Origin: Maribrevibacterium harenarium
GTDB lineage: Bacteria > Pseudomonadota > Gammaproteobacteria > Pseudomonadales > Marinomonadaceae
Assembly (NCBI RefSeq): GCF_006385675.1
Contig: NZ_VFRR01000003.1
Location: forward strand, 1 to 64,000
Reading direction: 5' to 3'
DNA length: 64,000 bases
Shown here: piece after piece, positions 1 through 7,927 of the stretch
Layout: the number at the start of each line of letters is the position of its first letter
How positions within the stretch are numbered: the stretch's first letter is position 1
The notes under the pieces: model-generated
What the model was told of the DNA's origin: nothing
What the model saw: only the letters and a program-made list of their open reading frames with translations
The model's database searches: none
Program-made: the position numbers and the translations under genes

Positions 1-2
1 AA

Positions 3-95
3 TATCTACCCCACTATCTCAGCTGGTTCCGGTATATGAAGCAGAATGAAAAGTCAGATCAAGGTCTGCTGTTTGCTGCTATGACCAACACCTAA
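3..95 (+). pseudogene. 3' end of a probable IS transposase, cut by the window edge
   Basis: An open frame enters from the left edge and stops at TAA (93-95), giving 30 residues. The tail contains Y-L-x-x-Y-L-S-W-F-R followed by a charged stretch. A YL-WFR ending is reminiscent of IS1595/ISXO2-like transposase C-termini, but the family is a guess from a short fragment. It is out of keeping with the housekeeping genes that follow and lies where parE or cpdA often sit next to yqiA. Whether the complete element is intact cannot be seen here. Confidence 0.35.
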
Positions 96-378
96 CTACA
101 ACACAGCCACAAACATACAGTCAACAGCATCATGACATATAAGACTCGCTCGCACTCAAAATGCTTTATGGAGCAGTGGTTGTTTTGCTTGCTCAGTAGG
201 AGGTGCGCCATTGGAGGTTTTAAAAGCAATACGTGGCTCAACAAGATAGGCCGCACTAAGCCTTCTTCGAAGGATTGACTATCCATCCCTCGCAGCAAGC
301 TGCGGGGCTTTACGTCAATTTTGGTAACAGCAAGGACTTTATCGGGACGGGGGTTAAATTACTCAACCCCGTTACAGA
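96..378. other. gene-free stretch with a 9-bp-stem palindrome
   Basis: No convincing gene is seen. A 68-codon minus-strand frame exists but has no recognisable domain or ribosome binding site. At 288-307 there is a tight inverted repeat, CCTCGCAGC-AA-GCTGCGGGG, with one wobble pair. It has no T-run, so it is not a standard terminator. GC-rich palindromes of this type occur as REP-like units or at the ends of some insertion elements, so it could belong to the IS remnant to its left. Confidence 0.4.
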
Positions 379-957
379 CTAAAAGCCCGCGAAGCGAAGA
401 ATGTCATCGACAAAGCGCTCAAAACCAACAAAGCTGTGGTCGCCATCTGGTTCATGGGTGAGTTTTGCTGGGGTGGGAAAACGTTTTAAAGCGGCCCGGT
501 AGTCCAGTACTTCGTCCCCTTCTTGCACCATCAGCCAATAGCGGGATTGGGTGGGGGTGGCAATATCGAGCAGTTCTAGCTGCTGCATATGGCGTTCGGT
601 CAGTACATAGCGTTCCCCCGTATAGGGGTTTTTCTGTTCCCCTAGGTAATCCCGCAGCAGCACCGGTGCTGCTACCGCTGGGTTCACTAAAATGGCGGGC
701 AGCTGATAACGCTCACTTAGATAAGTGCTGTAGAAGCCCCCCAGTGAGCTGCCAATCAAAGTCACTGACTCGGTATCTTGTTGTTTCGCTTCAATTAACT
801 CACACAGCTGCTGGATCGCCACTTGCGGTTGCCAATCAAGACGCGGGCAAGCGAAGCACTGGCCAAGACCACGTTGCTCTAAGGCTTGTTTGACCCGTTG
901 GGATTTGAATGACCGTTCCGAGCTATTAAAGCCATGAACATAGATTAAAAATGGCAT
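379..957 (-). CDS. yqiA: YqiA-type esterase (alpha/beta hydrolase)
   Basis: 192 residues, matching the small YqiA/UPF0227 esterase family. The N-terminus M-P-F-L-I-Y-V-H-G-F carries the oxyanion-hole HG motif. G-S-S-L-G-G is the nucleophile elbow. The end has the acid and histidine region (GDE, then D-G-D-H-S-F). The frame is open further upstream, but the ATG at 957 gives the standard N-terminus and avoids overlap with yqiB, 22 bp upstream. E. coli YqiA hydrolyses short acyl esters; its physiological substrate is unknown. It is the last gene of the block that starts at 3868. Confidence 0.9.
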   Translation of the reverse strand: MPFLIYVHGFNSSERSFKSQRVKQALEQRGLGQCFACPRLDWQPQVAIQQLCELIEAKQQDTESVTLIGSSLGGFYSTYLSERYQLPAILVNPAVAAPVLLRDYLGEQKNPYTGERYVLTERHMQQLELLDIATPTQSRYWLMVQEGDEVLDYRAALKRFPTPAKLTHEPDGDHSFVGFERFVDDILRFAGF

Positions 958-979
958 CGTGTATTCAACGCTAAAGTGG

Positions 980-1435
980 CTAGTAGGCAAATTGGAAATC
1001 GGGCACATCGTAAAGTCGATGACCATGTTTGAGGCACAGCTCTAACAAATCGGCGAGTTGCTGGTTGAGACGAAACTTCTCGTCCCGATGCAACATGTCT
1101 TCATTGGGGTATGGGTACACTCCCATGTAGTGACGATGGCCGTCGGTGATCTCAGCAATACCGGCATCGTGATACAGACGAATATTCATTACCAGCTTAG
1201 TATCAAAGGGCAAGATGGCTTTGGTTTCGCTGTAGAACTCCAGCTTCACATCCGCAGTGAACCGACTTTCACCAATTAAATACAGTGACAACCGGGTTTG
1301 ATGCTCGCCGCTGGTATTGACGGCAAAGTGCCAAGTGTCATCTTCCTCATGGCCACGCACGAGTTTACCGAGGCGTCGATAATTCAACTCCCCGAGTAAC
1401 TGTAACTCGCTTAGGTTTGGCACATAGTGATTCAT
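980..1435 (-). CDS. yqiB: DUF1249 family protein YqiB
   Basis: 151 residues, the usual size for YqiB/DUF1249. It opens with M-N-H-Y-V-P-N-L-S-E-L, has a conserved R-L-Y-H-D-A-G core and ends with a K-H-G-H-R-L-Y tail. No catalytic motif or membrane segment is visible, and the function of the family is unknown. The association of yqiA, yqiB and nudF is conserved across gammaproteobacteria. Here it sits 9 bp from the acyltransferase gene upstream, so co-transcription is likely. Confidence 0.88.
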   Translation of the reverse strand: MNHYVPNLSELQLLGELNYRRLGKLVRGHEEDDTWHFAVNTSGEHQTRLSLYLIGESRFTADVKLEFYSETKAILPFDTKLVMNIRLYHDAGIAEITDGHRHYMGVYPYPNEDMLHRDEKFRLNQQLADLLELCLKHGHRLYDVPDFQFAY

Positions 1436-1444
1436 AATAACTGG

Positions 1445-2416
1445 CTACTTCTCTGCATTTTGGTCATGACACTCATTTATAGCGCCATTTTGTGAGGATT
1501 CAAGTAAGCAGGCTTCCTGCTGTTGCGCAAGTAAGCGTTGGTCTTTTTCTGTCCAATATTGGTTAAACCAAGTAAAGAAGGCCGCTTTATCTTTCCCCGC
1601 TGGATGGAAATCGCTCTGTAAAAAAGTGGCTGGGAACGGTACTTTGGTTGCTCGCACCGTGGCACAAGTTAGCTGTCCGGTTAACAAATCCCAAAAAGAA
1701 CAATTCTCTTGGGGATAACTTAGGTTGAAATCCACAAGGTGATCAAAGTGCCCCGGCAAGGCTTCTAGCACATAGGCAATACCACCAGAACGGGGCTTGA
1801 GTAGAGTTTGGTAGGGGCTTTGCTGATGTTGGTGCTTTTTCGCGGTAAAACGGGTGCCTTCCACGAAGCTCAAAAGATTGTTGGGGTAGCGTTTGAAGCG
1901 CTCGCAGGCTTTGCGTGTCGTATGCAGATCTTTTCCGGCAAGATGGGGCTTGTTGGCGATCTGCTCTTTGCTGTAGCGCTTCACTTGGGGAAAACCCATG
2001 ATATATGTGGCAGAGCCAATCAGTGGCAACCAGCGCAGGGAGCTTTTCATAAACACCCGCGGCAACCGCAGACGACCGTTTAGCTGGGCCAGTAACAAAA
2101 ACACATCCACCCAAGAACGGTGGTTCGCAATCAGCAAATGGGATTGCTGAAAGTCCGATTGAAGCTGTGGGTCTAAATCCCAGCATACTCCAAGCATGTG
2201 GCGAAACCACCATTCGTTGGTACTCACCCAAGCCGAGAAACAGCGGTTCACTTGGGTTTCCACAAATTGGTTGGCCCACGAAAATGGCAGTAGCAAAAGA
2301 AGCGCTAAGATGTGGATCAAACTCACCCACAACATCACATTCAAAGCAATGACGGTAAAAGAGAGAACACCAACCAGATGACACAGCAACGGAGACCGAC
2401 ATAAGGACTGCAGCAC
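1445..2416 (-). CDS. YihG-like 1-acyl-glycerol-3-phosphate acyltransferase
   Basis: 323 residues. The first ~50 are strongly hydrophobic, with membrane segments around 12-48. The PlsC-type acyltransferase signature follows: N-H-R-S-W-V-D at 98-104 (the NHx4D catalytic motif) and F-V-E-G-T-R at 184-189 (substrate phosphate binding). Overall it resembles the YihG/YihG-like lysophospholipid acyltransferases, which remodel phosphatidic acid acyl chains at the inner membrane. The start is GTG at 2416, 7 bp after nudF, with GGGGTAA upstream. It lies between nudF and yqiB, where other species have cpdA or no gene. Confidence 0.82.
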   Translation of the reverse strand: MLQSLCRSPLLCHLVGVLSFTVIALNVMLWVSLIHILALLLLLPFSWANQFVETQVNRCFSAWVSTNEWWFRHMLGVCWDLDPQLQSDFQQSHLLIANHRSWVDVFLLLAQLNGRLRLPRVFMKSSLRWLPLIGSATYIMGFPQVKRYSKEQIANKPHLAGKDLHTTRKACERFKRYPNNLLSFVEGTRFTAKKHQHQQSPYQTLLKPRSGGIAYVLEALPGHFDHLVDFNLSYPQENCSFWDLLTGQLTCATVRATKVPFPATFLQSDFHPAGKDKAAFFTWFNQYWTEKDQRLLAQQQEACLLESSQNGAINECHDQNAEK

Positions 2417-2423
2417 AGAAACG

Positions 2424-3044
2424 TTACCCCAGCCACTTATCTCGCAAGCGTTGTTTATTCAGCGCTAACCATTGCAACCCCATGATAGTGCTCGCATTTT
2501 CGATATCGTGATCCAACAGACCGATAGCCTCATCAGCACTCATTAGGTGTAAGCGAATGTCTTCATGCTCTTCGTCGAGGCCTTGAGTTTGAGTCACGTC
2601 TACTTTATTCGCGTCAAACTCCCCGGCGTACATGCGCAGATACTCCACCAGTCCGCCAGGGGATGGCACAAACTTAAACATGTATTCTAACCGGTCAATG
2701 GTGACACCGGCTTCTTCTTTAGATTCGCGACGGGCCACTTGTTCGTCGCTCTCCCCTTCTTCCACCATACCGGCCACCAGCTCCAGTAACCATGGGGATT
2801 CAGAGCGCGGCAAACAGGGACGGAACTGCTCGATCAGCAACACTTGATCGGTATTTGGGTCGTATAACAGCACGCAAACGGCATCGCTACGCACCATCAT
2901 TTCCCTAGTCATGTAATCCGACCACTCGCCATTAAATTTACGGTGACGTAGCGTCTTCTTGTGCATTTTGAAGAAGCCGTTGTAGACACACTCGTCCTGA
3001 GTCACTTGCACATCGGCTTTGGTGTATTTTGGGGTAAATCTCAC
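2424..3044 (-). CDS. nudF: ADP-ribose pyrophosphatase NudF
   Basis: 206 residues. A complete Nudix box lies at residues 92-114: G-x5-E-x7-R-E-S-K-E-E-A-G-V. The preceding I-E-Q-F-R-P strand and the L-L-E-L-V-A-G lead-in are typical of ADP-ribose pyrophosphatases. The enzyme hydrolyses ADP-ribose to AMP and ribose 5-phosphate. The start overlaps the stop of the upstream membrane gene by 4 bp (ATGA), showing translational coupling. Confidence 0.92.
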   Translation of the reverse strand: MRFTPKYTKADVQVTQDECVYNGFFKMHKKTLRHRKFNGEWSDYMTREMMVRSDAVCVLLYDPNTDQVLLIEQFRPCLPRSESPWLLELVAGMVEEGESDEQVARRESKEEAGVTIDRLEYMFKFVPSPGGLVEYLRMYAGEFDANKVDVTQTQGLDEEHEDIRLHLMSADEAIGLLDHDIENASTIMGLQWLALNKQRLRDKWLG

Positions 3045-3868
3045 CGGTCTTTATCCTTATCTTGGTACCACTCTTCCGGCGGGCGATAGGGGGCGTCTTT
3101 ATCCTCGATAAAATTACCCTGCTCATCCCGCTCGGACTGGGTTTCATGCTTTTCCACATCAAGTGAATCGGGAATTTCTTCATCCAGAATCATGCGATGC
3201 TCATCTTGTTTAAAGTAACGTTCTTCGTCAAACGTCACCACCATGTTCGGGTGCAAAATAGTGATGGCAGAAATGAACATGCCATTGACCACTGCCTCAG
3301 GGAAAATAAACAGGGGCAAGTAGCCAAAATACTCACTGATGGTGATGCTGAACTCGTAAATGCCTCCCAAGTATAGCAACCCCACCGCTAGGGCACTGAC
3401 CAAAGTGCTACTGATCAAACAACTCAAAAAACCAGTCCCCATAATAAACATAAAGGGATTGATCGGCTTGCGGGCTTCGATCCATTGGTGAATCCACCAC
3501 GTCACTGCAATTGGGAAGACGCCGCTGATTAAGAAATTCAGAGCCAAGCTGGCACCTTCATCTAACCCGGAAAACAAAAATCCGAGCTGCGCTGCTGCCG
3601 CCGAAAGTATCGCCAACGGCCAACCAAACAACAGTGTCACCGTGGTCAAGCCGAGGAAGTGAATCACCACATCAAAGTTCAAATCGATATTGATGCGCCA
3701 CACAATAACCAAAATTACCGTGACGGCTAGATAGCGATGTTGTAGTGCTTTATCTTCAATTAAAGATTGCCAAGGGGCAGCCTTGACCGCCATAAAAATA
3801 GCAAGCAGTGCCGGCAACACGGCGAACCATAATAAACCGCTGGGGAAAAGAGCACTGGATAGACTCAT
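3041..3868 (-). CDS. CbiM-like energy-coupling-factor permease-family membrane protein
   Basis: 275 residues with about six to seven hydrophobic segments between 8 and 215. The C-terminal ~55 residues are highly charged and probably cytoplasmic. The pattern (L-F-P-S-G-L-L-W near the start, I-D-L-N-F-D-V-V-I-H-F-L-G, P-E-A-V-V-N-G-M) resembles the CbiM/COG3235 family, the membrane part of cobalt/nickel or vitamin uptake systems. No ATPase or T-component gene is adjacent, so it may act alone or with distant partners, and its substrate is unknown. It is the first gene of the nudF-yqiA block; 3869-4062 upstream shows no clear promoter match. Confidence 0.7.
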   Translation of the reverse strand: MSLSSALFPSGLLWFAVLPALLAIFMAVKAAPWQSLIEDKALQHRYLAVTVILVIVWRINIDLNFDVVIHFLGLTTVTLLFGWPLAILSAAAAQLGFLFSGLDEGASLALNFLISGVFPIAVTWWIHQWIEARKPINPFMFIMGTGFLSCLISSTLVSALAVGLLYLGGIYEFSITISEYFGYLPLFIFPEAVVNGMFISAITILHPNMVVTFDEERYFKQDEHRMILDEEIPDSLDVEKHETQSERDEQGNFIEDKDAPYRPPEEWYQDKDKDR

Positions 3869-4062
3869 TTGCGTTTCCTGAATTGGCGTAATATTCTCGA
3901 CGTCTCAACATCTCTCACTGTAAGCATAGTCACTCGGAGACAATGCTATAGCAAAGATTTGCAACGGTTGTAGATTGACTACGTTATGGCATCAACTTTG
4001 GCCCACTTAGAGCTTTCGTTAAATGGAGACAATAATAACGCCTGAAGTACTTAACAGATCGG

Positions 4063-4869
4063 CTATTTCGCCGTCCAACCACCATCTACTGCTATATCTT
4101 GCCCTGTAATGTAAGCACCGGCATCGCTCACCAATAGTAATAGCACACCAACTAAGTCTTCCTCCGTTGCCATTCGCTTACTCGCCGTATTAGCGATATA
4201 GCGTGTACGAAATTCTGGATTTTGTCCGCGCTCTACACCACCAGGTGTGACAGTATTCACGCGAAAATGACTGGGCAAGGTAGTACATAACCAACGCGTT
4301 AGTTGAGCCAATCCTGCTTTACTCGCCGCATAAGCAGCGGGATTTCCCATGGTTGTGCCTTCGTATAACGACATATCGGGGCCAACTTGGCCGTAAATAG
4401 AACTAATATTCACAATGGCAGGAGATGGTGCTTTTTCCATCAGGGGGTAAAGCCCCTGAATCAAGGCAAAAGGAGCGGTTAGATTCACTTCTAGGCAGCG
4501 ACGCCATGTATTGAGTGATTGTTCTAAAAAGGGCACACCCCAACCTTCTATTTTATCCGTACCAACGAAAGCAGCGGCATTGATCAGAGCATCCAGCTTG
4601 GTGACACCCTGATGCACCCTTTGAATCAGCTCAGCTACGTCTTCAGGCTGCTCCAAGTCCGCTGTCATGGTAGTAATCGTACCGCCATGCCCCAATGCAG
4701 AAAGGGAGTCTTGCGCCGACGCTAAGACGTCACGGTGACGATCCACTAAAATTAGATCAGCCCCCCGTTCAAGAAATGCCGCAGCCGCTCTACGAGCGAT
4801 ATGGCCAGCACCTCCGGTAATTAGGACGGTGCGACCGGACAAGTTAAAAAGATCATCGGTAGTTTTCAT
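4063..4869 (-). CDS. ptmA: SDR-family oxidoreductase, PtmA-like flagellin sugar gene
   Basis: 268 residues, classical short-chain dehydrogenase: a TGG-A-G-H-I-A cofactor loop at about 18-25, a catalytic S in N-I-S-S-I-Y and Y-A-A-S-K. The C-terminus D-G-G-W-T is typical of the family. It follows ptmB with a 4-bp overlap. In Campylobacter the homologous pair ptmB-ptmA belongs to the legionaminic acid locus, where PtmA and PtmF have been assigned to making the aminosugar precursor; their exact chemistry is less settled than that of other steps. It is the last gene of the ptm block, and no terminator hairpin is seen after it. Confidence 0.75.
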   Translation of the reverse strand: MKTTDDLFNLSGRTVLITGGAGHIARRAAAAFLERGADLILVDRHRDVLASAQDSLSALGHGGTITTMTADLEQPEDVAELIQRVHQGVTKLDALINAAAFVGTDKIEGWGVPFLEQSLNTWRRCLEVNLTAPFALIQGLYPLMEKAPSPAIVNISSIYGQVGPDMSLYEGTTMGNPAAYAASKAGLAQLTRWLCTTLPSHFRVNTVTPGGVERGQNPEFRTRYIANTASKRMATEEDLVGVLLLLVSDAGAYITGQDIAVDGGWTAK

Positions 4870-5558
4870 AGGGGTTCCGTGAGATAAAATTCTGCTAAAC
4901 GAAAGTCTTGTTCGGTATCGATATCCACCGCTGAGCGTGGGCTGACACGGTACATATCGACCCGACCATCAAGCACACCCGTTGCGCTCTGAATAAAGCC
5001 AAAAGTGGTAATGTAGCAAACCGTTGTCATGTCATAACATTCTGGTGCATCTTGGCGACGATGGGCCTCACCTTGGCAGACCAATTCAAATCCACCATGA
5101 ACACTGGGTTTGAGCATATTAAAGTAAGGGTTACGCTGGGCGTCAGTCGCCGTTACCAAAATATCTAAACCATTGTCTACATATTGCTGGTAAGCCCCTT
5201 GGATATCTGCCAAGGTGCGTAGTGGCGCAGTAGCCGGGAGAGACAGGAAGACATCCTCTTTCGTTGCCAACCCTCGATCTATCAAGTGGGTAACTGCGTG
5301 CTGCCAAGCTAGCCATTCAGAAGCGGTATCAGACGCCAACTCATTCGGACGCTGAATAATATTCGCGCCAAAGCGCTTACCAACAGCTGCGATCTCATCG
5401 TCATCCGTAGAGACATAATGGGCGGCTACAAATGGTAGTTCCCGCGACAAATCAATGGCCCAACCAATTAGTGGCTTCCCCCCCAATAGACGCACATTTT
5501 TGCGCGGTACTCCTTTGGAACCACCACGGGCGAAGGTAAAGGCAAATACGTTAGGCAT
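4866..5558 (-). CDS. ptmB: CMP-legionaminate (acylneuraminate) cytidylyltransferase
   Basis: 230 residues. The N-terminus has the CMP-sialate synthetase P-loop-like motif A-R-G-G-S-K-G-V-P-R-K-N (about 9-20), then G-K-P-L-I-G-W-A-I. D-I-D-T-E-Q-D-F near the end is the conserved metal/sugar-binding element. It transfers CMP from CTP to a nonulosonic acid, the last activation step before transfer to protein. The symbol ptmB (also called legF) follows the Campylobacter locus. It overlaps both neighbours by a few bases. Specificity for legionaminic rather than neuraminic acid is inferred from context. Confidence 0.85.
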   Translation of the reverse strand: MPNVFAFTFARGGSKGVPRKNVRLLGGKPLIGWAIDLSRELPFVAAHYVSTDDDEIAAVGKRFGANIIQRPNELASDTASEWLAWQHAVTHLIDRGLATKEDVFLSLPATAPLRTLADIQGAYQQYVDNGLDILVTATDAQRNPYFNMLKPSVHGGFELVCQGEAHRRQDAPECYDMTTVCYITTFGFIQSATGVLDGRVDMYRVSPRSAVDIDTEQDFRLAEFYLTEPL

Positions 5559-6546
5559 CAGTCACCTCACAACGTTGTCCCGACAAAACGGATAGTTCAA
5601 TTGCTCTGATCCATTGCATCACCGCCACTCCGCCCGACAAGGAACACAGGTCTGACTGCAATACACCACCCTGAATGCTCTCTAATAATGACGCTAGCTG
5701 TTGATCAATAGCTGCGCCCACTGACTGCCCGGTGATGGTTTCGATACCTATGCCAAAACGATCAGTGGTGAGAGTATTGGCCATAAAATCTAGGGTATAG
5801 CGACCCTCTTCGCAGTCAATTTGTAAGCTTCGGAAAGGCTCACTGGATACCATATCCAAGGCGATTGAAGCCGCTATTAGGCGTTTATCTGAGCGGGCCT
5901 GCTGCATATCGGCCTGAATATAGGCGCTATCCTCTACCTCTAGCTTGAGCCATCGGCTTTTGCCCGTGGCTGCAAATGTCGTAATAGGCTGAAACCCTAG
6001 GTACATTAGGTAATCCAGTTCATGGCAAAGTTCGCGAATCACACCACCACCGAGGGATTTTTGTGCACTCACGTCCAAACGAAAATCTTCTGACTGTCGC
6101 CATGTGGGCAACGCCTGCCCTACTCGCCCTTGAATACTCAGCACTTTACCCAAGGCCGCCCCATCTAAATACTGTTTAAGAAGGCGCAACAATGGCTGTT
6201 GGCGTAAATCAAAACCGAGCACCACAGGCTTAGCGGGAACACAAAAATGCTCACAATCAGCGGAATCAGCACAAAGAGGCTTTTCCAACAAAATGCCTTG
6301 AACGGAATCTAGGTGAATAAAACCATTGTAAAAGGGCAAATGGGTGGTTGCTGGGGAGGCAATAATCACTAAGTTGGGCTGCCACTGTTGGGCTGCTGCT
6401 AGGTTATCGAACTGGGGGATGGCAAGCTCTGGCGCACATTGACGTCGCAATAAGGCGACTTCCACAGATTGTCCGCCAAACACCCGCAACACACTTTGGT
6501 AATGCTGCTTGCCGATACTACCGAAACCGACGATAAGCACTTTCAT
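5551..6546 (-). CDS. ptmF: Gfo/Idh/MocA-type oxidoreductase, PtmF-like
   Basis: 331 residues from ATG at 6546; a TTG one codon upstream is less likely. The N-terminus V-L-I-V-G-F-G-S-I-G-K-Q-H is a Rossmann NAD-binding motif, and L-E-K-P-L at about 93-97 is the conserved EKP of the Gfo/Idh/MocA family. The start overlaps the stop of the CBS nucleotidyltransferase gene by one base (TGATG). The position between ptmE and ptmB matches the Campylobacter order ptmE-ptmF-ptmB-ptmA. It is expected to act in supply of the aminosugar precursor; the reaction is not deducible from sequence. Confidence 0.72.
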   Translation of the reverse strand: MKVLIVGFGSIGKQHYQSVLRVFGGQSVEVALLRRQCAPELAIPQFDNLAAAQQWQPNLVIIASPATTHLPFYNGFIHLDSVQGILLEKPLCADSADCEHFCVPAKPVVLGFDLRQQPLLRLLKQYLDGAALGKVLSIQGRVGQALPTWRQSEDFRLDVSAQKSLGGGVIRELCHELDYLMYLGFQPITTFAATGKSRWLKLEVEDSAYIQADMQQARSDKRLIAASIALDMVSSEPFRSLQIDCEEGRYTLDFMANTLTTDRFGIGIETITGQSVGAAIDQQLASLLESIQGGVLQSDLCSLSGGVAVMQWIRAIELSVLSGQRCEVTDA

Positions 6547-7619
6547 CAATTGAAATACTCGATAAATTCTTGCTGGGCACGCTCAAAATCCCCTAAACGG
6601 CCAATATCGAGCCAGTATTCATGCAAAGGAAAGGTACTGACAGATTCCCCGAGCTCCACTTGCTTGGTCATCAAGTCGGGCATATCGACACGTTCCCCGA
6701 GTGTCAGGCCATTCACCACATTAGGGGATAACACATAAATACCGGCGTTGACGAAATAATGATGCTCGGGCTTTTCCTTTATACTGACTATGCGGCTGCC
6801 ATCGAGCTCGATTACCCCATAAGGCACCTGCATTGTGTATTCCCTCACACACATGGTGGCAGAGGCATGGGTAGACTCATGGAAATCCAGCAGAGCCCGA
6901 AAATCTACCTTAGTTAGCAAATCGCCATTCATTACGATAACCGGAGCGGACAGGGGCTCCTTGATTAAACTGAGCGCCCCGGCCGTACCAAGTGGTGAGG
7001 TTTCTTCCACATAGGTGATAGAAACGCCCCATTTTCTGCCGTCGCCGAAGTACTCTTTGACTTGATCACCAAGATAGTGAATGGAAATGTAAAAGGTATC
7101 AAAGCCGTGCTCGACGAAGCTGAGCAAAATACTTTCCAGCAAGGGACGTGGGCCAATTTTTAACAGTGGCTTAGGACAGTTTTGCGTTAGTGGGCGCAGT
7201 CTCGTACCAAATCCTCCTGCCATCAGGAACACAGGAGACTTTTGTACTTGCCGTCGAGATGCCGCATGCATGTAGGTTTCAATACCAACTACCCGGTGAA
7301 ACTTGTCCAAAATGGGCAGCGCCTGAATTTTTTTTGACTCCATCAGGGCGATCATTTCTCGGGTTGGCGTTCCAAGGAAAGCATAAGTGGGGGTTTTGCA
7401 CATGATTAGGGAAACGCTGGCTTCTAATGATGTGTGAGCCAGTATCGCACGACGGATATCCCCATCGGTAATGACCCCCTGCAACACGCCACTGGTGTCA
7501 CACACCAGAACCAATTTGTAGGTTGATTCATTAATCAGTTCAATGGCTTTAAGAATCGGCGCATCACCAGTAACGATCACACTGGTGTAGTCATTCTCGT
7601 CAGGTCTGCTACTTTGCAT
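6546..7619 (-). CDS. ptmE: CBS-domain sugar-phosphate nucleotidyltransferase, PtmE-like
   Basis: 357 residues in two parts. Residues ~10-125 hold two CBS motifs, including G-V-I-T-D-G-D-I-R-R. Residues 131-357 are a nucleotidyltransferase with M-A-G-G-F-G-T-R-L-R-P-L-T and P-K-P-L-L-K-I. The CBS-plus-NTP-transferase layout is that of Campylobacter PtmE, which makes GDP-glucosamine for the GDP-linked legionaminic acid route. It is the first gene of the ptm block, 73 bp downstream of a sigma-28 promoter match at 7693-7719, so its expression should follow FliA. Confidence 0.8.
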   Translation of the reverse strand: MQSSRPDENDYTSVIVTGDAPILKAIELINESTYKLVLVCDTSGVLQGVITDGDIRRAILAHTSLEASVSLIMCKTPTYAFLGTPTREMIALMESKKIQALPILDKFHRVVGIETYMHAASRRQVQKSPVFLMAGGFGTRLRPLTQNCPKPLLKIGPRPLLESILLSFVEHGFDTFYISIHYLGDQVKEYFGDGRKWGVSITYVEETSPLGTAGALSLIKEPLSAPVIVMNGDLLTKVDFRALLDFHESTHASATMCVREYTMQVPYGVIELDGSRIVSIKEKPEHHYFVNAGIYVLSPNVVNGLTLGERVDMPDLMTKQVELGESVSTFPLHEYWLDIGRLGDFERAQQEFIEYFN

Positions 7620-7692
7620 AGGACATTTCCACTTAATCGGCCCAAGGCACCACTATCAATCACCGTACATCATACTGCTACTCATAGTTTTA

Positions 7693-7719
7693 TTAACGGC
7701 GAGCATGGCAGTTTCTTTA
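7693..7719 (-). promoter_or_regulatory. sigma-28 (FliA) promoter for ptmE-ptmF-ptmB-ptmA
   Basis: Read on the minus strand: TAAAGAAA, 11 bases, GCCGTTAA. It matches 13 of 16 consensus positions (TAAAGTTT-N11-GCCGATAA) at exact spacing and lies about 73 bp from the ptmE start. Its spacing is identical to the flgM, flgK and flagellin promoters in this window. Confidence 0.7.
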
Positions 7720-7754
7720 ATTCAGACAATTGTTTAACAGAATATTGATCTGGG

Positions 7755-7781
7755 TAAAGTTTGCTCCCTGTAGGGAGATTT
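7755..7781 (+). promoter_or_regulatory. weak sigma-28-like promoter for the FAD oxidoreductase
   Basis: TAAAGTTT is a perfect -35 element, but the -10 at the right spacing is GGAGATTT, only 4 of 8. The same bases form a small hairpin, CTCCC-TGTA-GGGAG-ATTTT. The site is 147 bp upstream of the ATG at 7928. It could be a weak FliA promoter, a short attenuator-like hairpin, or chance. Confidence 0.3.
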
Positions 7782-7927
7782 TAAAGCTAAAGTAACGCCA
7801 CCTGATGCCGTTTACTGCTGTATTCTCTCTGACGTATCAACCTAATGACAAAAGCAATCAGTGTCTAAACGTTTTTACAACAGAGATCTTTACCCCGACG
7901 AGCGGGGAACAAGACGAGGAGACTGCG

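Noticed and set aside
465-893. 142-codon plus-strand frame opposite yqiA
   Set aside because: Complementary frame of a clear gene, no ribosome binding site and no recognisable domain.
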